Shown piece after piece: positions 1-5,400 of a DNA stretch of 8,465 nt. The stretch is from contig CAMBID010000020.1 in the NCBI GenBank assembly GCA_945867445.1, positions 1-8,465 of the forward strand, given 5' to 3'. Position numbers and translations under genes: made by a program. Under the pieces are notes generated by a model. That model did no database searches, had not been told where the DNA came from, and worked only from the letters and a program-made list of their open reading frames with translations. Each line of letters starts with the position of its first letter. Within the stretch, counting starts at the first letter, position 1. Source of the DNA: an uncultured Clostridia bacterium. GTDB taxonomy: Bacteria > Bacillota > Clostridia > Oscillospirales > Oscillospiraceae.

Positions 1-628
1 GCTGGCCTTTGCCGCGGCCTATGCCCTGACCCAGGGCATCAAGGGCAGCAACCTTTACCGCACCGTCTTCTTCATGCCCAACCTCATCGGCGGCATCGTC
101 CTGGGCCACATCTGGTCCATGATCTTTGACGGCATCCTCTCCCGCTACGGTACCTCCATCCTGCTGGAGACGAAATACGGCTTTTGGGGCCTTGTGATCT
201 TGATGTGCTGGCAGCAGGTGGGCTACATGATGATCATATACATCGCGGGGCTCCAGGCAGTGCCGGAGGATATGCTGGAGGCCGCCAAGATCGACGGCGC
301 CAGCCGCTGGCAGACCCTCTGGAAGGTCACCATCCCCAACGTGATGCCCTCCATCACCATCTGCACCTTCCTGACCCTCACCAACGGCTTCAAGCTCTTC
401 GACCAGAACCTGGCATTGACCGCCGGCCAGCCCTACCTCATCCAGCCGGATGGCTCCGTCATCAAGACCACCGAAATGCTGGCCCTGAACATCTATAATA
501 CGTTCTACGGCCAGAATGTCAACGCCCGGGGTACCGCCCAGGCCAAGGCCGTCCTCTTCTTCCTGCTGGTGGCCTCCATCGGCCTTCTGCAGCTTCGGGC
601 CACCCGCAACAAGGAGGTGCAGCAGTAA
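1..628 (+). CDS. Sugar ABC transporter permease, MalF/UgpA type (5' end missing)
   Basis: Membrane permease subunit of a CUT1-family carbohydrate ABC importer; it would pair with the next gene to form the channel. The reading frame is open from base 2 with no start, so the N-terminal part lies outside the window. Visible are several hydrophobic segments (for example around bases 74-130, 184-245 and 545-595) and the cytoplasmic EAA loop that docks on the ATPase: EAAKIDGASRWQTLWKVTIP, starting at base 278, with the conserved E-A-A, the following G and the terminal I-P. The stop TAA (626-628) overlaps the A of the next gene's ATG by one base, and the last codons contain its ribosome site AAGGAGG (611-617). 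The substrate is inferred to be an alpha-glucan oligosaccharide only because malQ is downstream; other sugars are possible within this family. Confidence 0.93.
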   Translation, partial: LAFAAAYALTQGIKGSNLYRTVFFMPNLIGGIVLGHIWSMIFDGILSRYGTSILLETKYGFWGLVILMCWQQVGYMMIIYIAGLQAVPEDMLEAAKIDGASRWQTLWKVTIPNVMPSITICTFLTLTNGFKLFDQNLALTAGQPYLIQPDGSVIKTTEMLALNIYNTFYGQNVNARGTAQAKAVLFFLLVASIGLLQLRATRNKEVQQ

Positions 629-1485
629 TGAAAGGAAAGACCCTCTCCGCCCAGCGGCGGCGCAAGCTGATCCTCTCCGTCGTGTTGGCTGTCATCTGCG
701 TCATCTACGTGCTTCCCATGGTGACGGTGGTGTTGAACTCCTTCAAGCTCAACACCTTCGTCAAGACGGACACCTTCGCCCTGCCCACAGGGGAGAGCTT
801 TGCCGGTTGGTCCAACTTCATCAAGGGCATGACCTTCGGCAACTATCCCTTCTGGAAGTCCGTCTTCTACAGCTTCTTCATCACCATCGTCTCCACGGGG
901 CTGATTCTGCTCTGCACCTCCATGGCGGCCTGGTACATTGCCCGGGTGGACAGCCTGGTGTGCCGCATCGTGTACTACCTCTGCGTCTTCTCCATGGTGG
1001 TGCCCTTCCAGATGGTGATGTTCACCCTCTCCAAGACCGCGGACACGCTCAAGCTCAACACCCCCTGGACCATCCCCATCATCTACCTGGGCTTCGGCGC
1101 GGGGCTTGCGATCTTCATGTTCGTGGGCTTCGTGAAGTCCATTCCCCTGGAGATCGAGGAAGCCGCCGCCATTGACGGCTGCGGCCCCCTGCGGACCTAT
1201 TTCTCCGTGGTTTTCCCCATGCTGAAGCCCACCATGATCTCCGTGGGCATCCTGGAGATCATGTGGGTCTGGAACGACTACCTCCTGCCCTACCTGGTGC
1301 TGGACAACACCAAGTATAAGACCATTCCCATCCATATCCAGTATCTCAAGGGCAGCTACGGCACCGTGGATCTGGGCGCCACCATGGCCCTGATCCTGCT
1401 GAGCATCCTCCCCGTCATCATATTCTACCTCCTCTGCCAGAAGCACATCATCAAGGGCGTGGCCGCCGGCGCGGTGAAGGGGTAA
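628..1485 (+). CDS. Sugar ABC transporter permease, MalG/UgpE type
   Basis: Second permease subunit of the CUT1 sugar importer, 285 aa, complete and of usual family length. Six hydrophobic segments are visible at about residues 14-37, 81-104, 115-134, 149-169, 202-225 and 250-270. The EAA loop starts at E178-A179-A180 with G184 and F196-P197 in the expected places. The tail QKHIIKGVAAGAVKG is the typical C-terminal signature of MalG-like subunits. The ATG overlaps the previous stop by one base (TAATG) and has AAGGAGG ten bases upstream, so the two permeases are probably translationally coupled. The ATPase is not in the window; in many Bacillota one shared MsmX-type ATPase serves several such importers, which may apply here (inference). 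Confidence 0.96.
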   Translation: MKGKTLSAQRRRKLILSVVLAVICVIYVLPMVTVVLNSFKLNTFVKTDTFALPTGESFAGWSNFIKGMTFGNYPFWKSVFYSFFITIVSTGLILLCTSMAAWYIARVDSLVCRIVYYLCVFSMVVPFQMVMFTLSKTADTLKLNTPWTIPIIYLGFGAGLAIFMFVGFVKSIPLEIEEAAAIDGCGPLRTYFSVVFPMLKPTMISVGILEIMWVWNDYLLPYLVLDNTKYKTIPIHIQYLKGSYGTVDLGATMALILLSILPVIIFYLLCQKHIIKGVAAGAVKG

Positions 1486-1491
1486 GAGAGT

Positions 1492-2502
1492 ATGGCTGTT
1501 ACCATCCGTGATATCGCCCGGGAGTCCGGCTACGCCGTGGGAACGGTGTCCCGGGTCCTGAACCATCATCCTGACGTCAGCGAGACCGCCCGCCAACGCA
1601 TCATGGCGGTGGTGGAGGCCCACGGCTTCACCCCCAACTCCAATGCCCGGCACCTGAAGCAGAGCGTCAGCCGCAGCGTCGCCATCATTGTCAAGGGCAG
1701 CAGCAACCTTCTCTTTGCCGACATGGTGGAGCGGGCCCAGAACTGTCTGCAGAGCAGGGGCTTCGATACCGCCGTCCACTATCTGGACGAGGACGCCAAC
1801 GAGGTGGCCTTTGCCGCCATTGTGGCCAGGGAGTATAAGCCGAGAGGATTCCTCTTCCTGGGCGGCAACCTGGACTGCTTCCGTTCGGATTTCGCCGCCA
1901 TCAGCGCCCCGGCGGTGCTGCTGACCAACTCAGCCCGGGGGATGGACTTTCCCAATCTCTCCAGCGTCACCACGGACGATACCGCCGCCGCCCGCCGCGC
2001 CATGGACCTGCTTCTGGAGGGAGGGCACCGGCGGGTGGGCATCCTGGGCGTGAACTTCGACTGCGCCCAGATCAGCTACAGCCGCTTTCTGGGCTGCCAG
2101 GAGAGCTTTGAGGCGCACGGCCTGGTCCTGGACGCAGCCTGGACGGAGTACTGCCGCTACTCTATGGCGGAGGGCTACGCCGCCGCCGGGCGCATCCTGG
2201 ACCGGACGGAGGGGCTCACTGCCCTCTTCGCCCTCTCGGACGTCATGGCCATCGGGGCCATCCGCTGCCTCCGGGACCGGGGGCTCCGGGTGCCGGAGGA
2301 TATCTCCGTGGTAGGCTTTGACGGCGTGGCCTTGGGGGAGTACTGCGTCCCCCGGCTCACCACTATCCGCCAGGATACCCGCTCCATGGTGCTGCGGGCG
2401 GCGGAGATCCTGCTGAGCCGCCTGGACGGGGAACTGCCCCCGGTCTATGAGACCATTCCTTTCACTGTGATCCCCGGCGAGAGCGCCGCAGCCATCGGCT
2501 GA
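1492..2502 (+). CDS. LacI-family transcriptional regulator
   Basis: Sugar-responsive DNA-binding repressor or activator, 336 aa. The N-terminal helix-turn-helix covers about residues 3-24 (TIRDIARESGYAVGTVSRVL), followed by the LacI hinge segment with the minor-groove leucine at about residue 55 (NARHLKQ). The rest is a periplasmic-binding-protein-like effector domain; near its end VVGFDGVALGEYCVPRLTTI is the standard LacI-family stretch before the last helices. The specificity positions of the recognition helix (Y17-Q18 in E. coli LacI) correspond to V16-G17 here. The gene starts 6 nt after the second permease, with AAGGGG (1477-1482) as ribosome site, so it is probably co-transcribed with the genes it likely controls. 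No clear operator palindrome lies between it and its neighbours, so the operator is expected upstream of the window. The effector sugar cannot be read from the sequence. Confidence 0.94.
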   Translation: MAVTIRDIARESGYAVGTVSRVLNHHPDVSETARQRIMAVVEAHGFTPNSNARHLKQSVSRSVAIIVKGSSNLLFADMVERAQNCLQSRGFDTAVHYLDEDANEVAFAAIVAREYKPRGFLFLGGNLDCFRSDFAAISAPAVLLTNSARGMDFPNLSSVTTDDTAAARRAMDLLLEGGHRRVGILGVNFDCAQISYSRFLGCQESFEAHGLVLDAAWTEYCRYSMAEGYAAAGRILDRTEGLTALFALSDVMAIGAIRCLRDRGLRVPEDISVVGFDGVALGEYCVPRLTTIRQDTRSMVLRAAEILLSRLDGELPPVYETIPFTVIPGESAAAIG

Positions 2503-2528
2503 GCACTCCCGTCCTATTCCATTCATGC

Positions 2529-2543
2529 GAGGTGGTTCCTCTG
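2529..2543 (+). promoter_or_regulatory. Ribosome site that argues for a CTG start of malQ
   Basis: GAGGTGG at 2529-2535 is the only Shine-Dalgarno-like sequence before malQ. It includes the candidate GTG start (2532-2534) and stands five bases before CTG at 2541-2543. The CTG is followed by AAA CGC AGC GCC GGT, which encodes the usual KRSAG start of MalQ proteins. No purine-rich site lies upstream of the GTG. The ATG at 2525 is in another frame. Confidence 0.5.
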
Positions 2544-4034
2544 AAACGCAGCGCCGGTATTCTTCTCCCGGTCTTCTCCCTGCCGTCCCCCTGGGGCATC
2601 GGCACCATGGGAGCGGCCGCCCGGGAGTTTCTCCTCTTCCTGGAAGAGGCAGGGCAGTCCTACTGGCAGGTCCTGCCCCTGGGCGAAACCAGCTTCGGCG
2701 ACTCGCCGTATCAGTCCTTTTCCTCCTTCGCCGGGAACCCCTACCTCATCGACCTGGATCTCCTTCGGGAGGAAGGCCTTCTGACACCGGAGGACTACCA
2801 AGGCCTTCCCTGGGGGGAGGACCCCCGGCGGGTAGACTACGCTCTCCTCTACCGCCAGCGGCGGCAGGTGCTGCGGAAGGCCGCGGAGCGGCTGCTGGCA
2901 GCGCCGCCGGCGGAATTTGCACCTTTCTGCCGGGAGAACGCCTTCTGGCTGGAGGATTACGCCCTCTTTACGGCCCTGAAGGCCCGGCAGGACGGGGACC
3001 CCTGGTGGAACTGGAAGGATGAGCTTCGCCTCCGGCAGCCGGAGGCGCTGGAGGCCGCCCGGGCGGAGCTCCGGCATGAGCTCTGCCTCCACCGGGCGGT
3101 GCAGTTCCTCTTCTTCCGGCAGTGGAACGCCCTGCGGGCATTCGCTCATGCCCACGGGGTGTCCCTCATCGGGGATCTCCCCATCTATACGGCGTCGGAC
3201 TCCGCGGACGTCTGGAGTGCGCCGGAGCAGTTCCAGCTGGACGGGGCGGGCCATCCCACGGAAGTCGCCGGCTGCCCGCCGGACGGCTTCTCCCCGGACG
3301 GGCAGCTCTGGGGAAACTACCTCTTCGACTGGGAGCGCATGGCGGGGGACGGCTACCGCTGGTGGCAGCGCCGGGTTCTCTTCCAGCTGCGGCTCTATGA
3401 CATCCTGCGCATCGACCACTTCCGCGGCTTTGACGCCTACTACGCCATCCCCGCCGGAGATGCCACTACCCGGAACGGCCGCTGGCGTCCGGGGCCGGGC
3501 ATCGCCCTCTTTCGGACGCTGACGGCGGCGTATGGAAAGCCCCTGCCGATCATTGCGGAGGATCTGGGCTTCCTGTCGGACTCCGTTCGGGAATTGGTGC
3601 AAGCGACCGGCTACCCCGGCATGAAGGTGCTGGAGCTGGCCTTCGACAGCCGGGACAGCGGGGCCTCGGAGTGGCTGCCCCACCGCATTGGGGAGCACTG
3701 CGTTGTCTACACCGGTACCCACGATAACGATACCATCCTGGGCTGGGCGGCCACCGCCCCGGCCGCCGACGTGGCCTTTGCCCGGGATTACCTGAAGCTG
3801 GGCGACCGCCAGGACTGGAACTGGGCCATGATGGATGCTGCCTGGGAAAGCCCTGCGGAGTTGGCCGTGATGCAGGTCCAGGATCTGCTGGGGCTGGGCC
3901 ATGAGGGGCGGATGAACACCCCCTCTACCCTGGGCGGCAACTGGCTCTGGCGCCTGCTGCCTGGCGAGCTGACGGAAGACCTGGCCCGCACTGTCCGGGA
4001 ACGGATGGAGCGGTTCGGACGGGTATCATACTAA
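2532..4034 (+). CDS. malQ: 4-alpha-glucanotransferase (amylomaltase, GH77)
   Basis: Cytoplasmic enzyme that transfers alpha-1,4-glucan segments between maltodextrins and releases glucose; about 500 aa, the usual length of the short bacterial form. GH77 motifs, counted from the GTG: DLPIYTASDSADVW (substrate region I), RIDHFRGF with nucleophile D295, IIAEDLGFL with acid/base E343, and TGTHDNDT with D398 as third carboxylate. The spacing matches Thermus amylomaltase (D293, E340, D395). The start is uncertain: GTG at 2532 is the first standard start, but the Shine-Dalgarno-like GAGGTGG (2529-2535) overlaps it and points to CTG at 2541, giving M-KRSAGILLPVFSLPS, the usual MalQ N-terminus. It follows the LacI gene by 29-38 nt and looks like the last gene of the operon. 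Its stop codon lies inside a repeat element, so the last residues may be recent. Confidence 0.97.
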   Translation: MVPLKRSAGILLPVFSLPSPWGIGTMGAAAREFLLFLEEAGQSYWQVLPLGETSFGDSPYQSFSSFAGNPYLIDLDLLREEGLLTPEDYQGLPWGEDPRRVDYALLYRQRRQVLRKAAERLLAAPPAEFAPFCRENAFWLEDYALFTALKARQDGDPWWNWKDELRLRQPEALEAARAELRHELCLHRAVQFLFFRQWNALRAFAHAHGVSLIGDLPIYTASDSADVWSAPEQFQLDGAGHPTEVAGCPPDGFSPDGQLWGNYLFDWERMAGDGYRWWQRRVLFQLRLYDILRIDHFRGFDAYYAIPAGDATTRNGRWRPGPGIALFRTLTAAYGKPLPIIAEDLGFLSDSVRELVQATGYPGMKVLELAFDSRDSGASEWLPHRIGEHCVVYTGTHDNDTILGWAATAPAADVAFARDYLKLGDRQDWNWAMMDAAWESPAELAVMQVQDLLGLGHEGRMNTPSTLGGNWLWRLLPGELTEDLARTVRERMERFGRVSY

Positions 4035-4195
4035 TTCTTGATAAAAATCTTTAATATCAGCTTGGTCTATTGGCGCAATACTGCGTTATCGTCACTTGCC
4101 ATACACAAAGTATGGCGGCGCTCCGCTGCCTTGTCTTGCACCAATATCCCTGCGCTGCTGATTCAATCTTTTTATCAAGAAAGAGTATAAGAAGT
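4025..4195. repeat. Palindromic intergenic repeat, copy 1 (MITE-like)
   Basis: The ends form imperfect terminal inverted repeats: ATACTAATTCTTGATAAAAA (4028-4047) and TTTTTATCAAGAAAGAGTAT (4169-4188), 18 of 20 positions complementary. Inside, TATTGGCGCAATAC (4068-4081) is mirrored imperfectly by GTCTTGCACCAATA (4133-4146), and the centre is a perfect 7-bp stem, GCCATAC (4098-4104) with GTATGGC (4110-4116), loop ACAAA. All these pairs are centred at 4107-4108, so the whole stretch could fold as one long hairpin. Bases 4025-4047 match copy 2 at 22 of 23 positions and 4169-4194 at 25 of 26; the interior does not match. There is no transposase and no obvious target duplication. The malQ TAA (4032-4034) is inside the left repeat. 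It could also attenuate transcription after malQ. Confidence 0.75.
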
Positions 4196-4206
4196 TGAAA
4201 GAGAAA

Positions 4207-4253
4207 GATTCCAGCGATATCCTGGCCCTTTTGGCCGGGATATCGCCGGAATC
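4207..4253 (-). terminator. Strong hairpin, probable terminator of the NagD-like gene
   Basis: GATTCCAGCGATATCCTGGCC (4207-4227) pairs with 4233-4253 in a 21-bp stem with two non-Watson-Crick positions and loop CTTTT. On the - strand the stem is followed by TTTCTCTTTC, a broken U-tract, which fits a Rho-independent terminator about 130 nt after the HAD stop codon. On the + strand it is followed by only a weak T-run (TGCGATTTG), so stopping of transcripts from malQ is less certain, but both directions are possible. Confidence 0.6.
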
Positions 4254-4381
4254 TGCGATTTGTTGGCGCGGCGGCGGGCCGATGCTTTCGACAGAACCGG
4301 CAGAGGAGGACCGATGTGCCCGCCCGTCGTTTCCTTCGCCCCTATCCCCGCCGGGGGCGGGGGACAAGGGGTCATGGGCTG
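4254..4381. other. GC-rich non-coding stretch with a stem-loop
   Basis: No convincing gene on either strand. It contains a GC hairpin, CCCC-TAT-CCCCGCC (4339-4352) pairing with GGCGGGG-GACAA-GGGG (4356-4371). The stem has no T-run on either side, so it does not look like a standard terminator. A purine stretch, CAGAGGAGGACCGATG (4303-4318), resembles a ribosome site and start, but the frame behind it runs antisense through the HAD gene without recognisable protein. The stretch might be part of a dispersed repeat. Confidence 0.4.
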
Positions 4382-4391
4382 TCAGCCCATG
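4373..4391. other. 8-bp stem-loop over the HAD stop codon
   Basis: CATGGGCT (4373-4380) and AGCCCATG (4384-4391) form a perfect stem with loop GTC. It spans the last codons and the TGA stop of the NagD-like gene. There is no T-run, so a role in mRNA 3' stability is as likely as termination. Confidence 0.4.
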
Positions 4392-5173
4392 TTCTCTGTC
4401 AGCTCGGCGACGTCCTGGAGGACCCAACGGGGCTGGACCCCGCTGGTCTGGAGGTCGTTCCGGCTGCTCTCGCCGGAGAGGACCAGGACGCTGTCGATGC
4501 CGGCGTTGGCGGCGCAGGCGATGTCCGTGTAGAGCCGGTCGCCCACGAGGACAGTCTCCTCCGGGGAAAAGCCCGTGCTCTCCATAGCGAGAAGCGCCAT
4601 CTCCGGCTGGGGCTTACCGATGACCTTCGGGCGGCGGCCCGTGGCCCGGAACAGCATCTCGCAGACGCTGCCGCAGTCCGGCACGTAGCCGTACCAGGTA
4701 GGGCAGACCCAGTCTGGATTGGTGGCCAGGAATTCCACGCCCCGGTTCAGGAGGATGCAGGCGTCCTCCAGCTTCTGAAAGGTCAGCTCCGTGTCAAAGC
4801 CGCAGATGAGGACTTCCGCCTCGTCCCGGTCCGCGGTCACGGTAAAGCCCGCCTGCCGGAGCTGGGACCGGAAGGATTCCGTCCCGGCGGCGTAGAGAGC
4901 CTTGCTCTGATAGTCCCCCTTCCGGAGGAAGAGGATCAGGGCGTCCACGGAGGTCAAAAAGTCCTCCGGCGTGCTCTTGATGCCCAGGCGGCGGAGCTTT
5001 TCCACATAGGCGTCCGCCCCCCGGGAGGAGTTGTTGGTGAGGAAGAGGTAGCGCCCGCCCTTCTCCCGGATGCGCCGGAGGAAGGGAAGGGTGCCGGGGA
5101 AGAGGGCATCGTCCAGATAGAGCGTGCCGTCCATGTCCAGCAGGAATAAGCGCTTGTCAGTGAGTTCTGCCAT
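4382..5173 (-). CDS. HAD-IIA hydrolase, NagD/p-nitrophenylphosphatase-like
   Basis: Cytoplasmic sugar- or nucleotide-phosphate phosphatase of the haloacid dehalogenase superfamily, 263 aa, normal family length. Motif I is DMDGT with nucleophile D13 and acid/base D15. Motif II is LTNNSS (about 45-50), the TNN form typical of subclass IIA. ATNPDW (150-155) is the usual NagD-family stretch. Motif III lysine is K187 in GKPQPEMA. Motif IV is VGDRLYTDI with D212 and D217. The insertion between motifs II and III is the C2 cap. The ATG has a perfect AAGGAGG (5180-5186) six bases upstream. It is a lone gene between two related repeats and points towards malQ (convergent). Substrates in this family are broad, so a specific one cannot be given; NagD-like phosphatases act on nucleoside monophosphates and sugar phosphates. 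Confidence 0.94.
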   Translation of the reverse strand: MAELTDKRLFLLDMDGTLYLDDALFPGTLPFLRRIREKGGRYLFLTNNSSRGADAYVEKLRRLGIKSTPEDFLTSVDALILFLRKGDYQSKALYAAGTESFRSQLRQAGFTVTADRDEAEVLICGFDTELTFQKLEDACILLNRGVEFLATNPDWVCPTWYGYVPDCGSVCEMLFRATGRRPKVIGKPQPEMALLAMESTGFSPEETVLVGDRLYTDIACAANAGIDSVLVLSGESSRNDLQTSGVQPRWVLQDVAELTENMG

Positions 5174-5193
5174 GGGGGGCCTCCTTGCTTTGG

Positions 5194-5224
5194 ATCATAC
5201 TAGTTCTTGATAAAAAGCTTTCAA
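5194..5224 (-). promoter_or_regulatory. Candidate promoter of the HAD gene in the repeat end
   Basis: Reading the - strand, TTGAAA (5224-5219) is followed by TAGTAT (5202-5197, spacer 16) or TATGAT (5199-5194, spacer 19). The -10-like bases are the outer tip of repeat copy 2, and the start would fall just before the AAGGAGG of the HAD gene. The match is imperfect and the leader would be very short. Read-through from the lipoprotein gene is the alternative. Confidence 0.35.
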
Positions 5225-5360
5225 AGCTTTTGATAGCGCCGCAGGCGCGTCAAGAACTTATGAGACGGCTTTTGCGGCAGACTGCCGCAAAAGGGCGACG
5301 CTGACAGCGGCGCCTTCTTGATAAAAATCAAAGATTTTTATCAAGAAAGAGTATCAGAAG
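5194..5360. repeat. Palindromic intergenic repeat, copy 2 (composite, MITE-like)
   Basis: The ends match copy 1: ATACTAGTTCTTGATAAAAA (5197-5216) and TTTTTATCAAGAAAGAGTAT (5335-5354). The interior differs from copy 1 and is built of nested hairpins. AGTTCTTGA (5202-5210) pairs with TCAAGAACT (5250-5258), enclosing GCGCC-GCA-GGCGC (5236-5248). TTTTGCGGCAG (5270-5280) pairs perfectly with CTGCCGCAAAA (5282-5292). TTCTTGATAAAAATC (5315-5329) pairs perfectly with GATTTTTATCAAGAA (5333-5347) over a 3-base loop. The core TTCTTGA thus occurs four times in alternating orientation, as if two small palindromic units were joined around the GCGGCAG hairpin. No coding potential. It fills nearly all the space between the HAD gene and the lipoprotein terminator. 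Confidence 0.75.
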
Positions 5361-5364
5361 GGAA

Positions 5365-5393
5365 CTGCCGGGGCGGCACGGCCGCCCCGGCAG
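5365..5393 (-). terminator. Rho-independent-type terminator of the lipoprotein gene
   Basis: CTGCCGGGGCGGC (5365-5377) and GCCGCCCCGGCAG (5381-5393) form a perfect 13-bp GC stem with loop ACG, seven bases after the lipoprotein stop codon. On the - strand it is followed by TTCCCTTCT, a weak U-tract. Position and stem strength support a terminator; the poor tail leaves some doubt about efficiency. Confidence 0.65.
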
Positions 5394-5400
5394 CAGTTTC

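Noticed and set aside
505..1779. 424-codon open frame on the - strand opposite the permeases and regulator
   Set aside because: It is antisense to three clearly recognisable genes, is rich in His/Gly/Asp with no domain, and spans two gene boundaries. It is a by-product of GC-rich codon use.
2523..3902. 459-codon open frame on the - strand opposite malQ
   Set aside because: malQ has all GH77 motifs in the + frame; the antisense text is low-complexity Pro/Gly/Val-rich with no family resemblance.
4316..5149. 277-codon + strand frame after GAGGAGGACCG
   Set aside because: It is antisense to the NagD-like HAD gene with its full motif set; the purine run before it is probably chance.
4025..5360. 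The repeat pair as a composite transposon or CRISPR-like array
   Set aside because: There is no transposase, no target duplication that I can see, only two copies about 1.2 kb apart and no spacer pattern.
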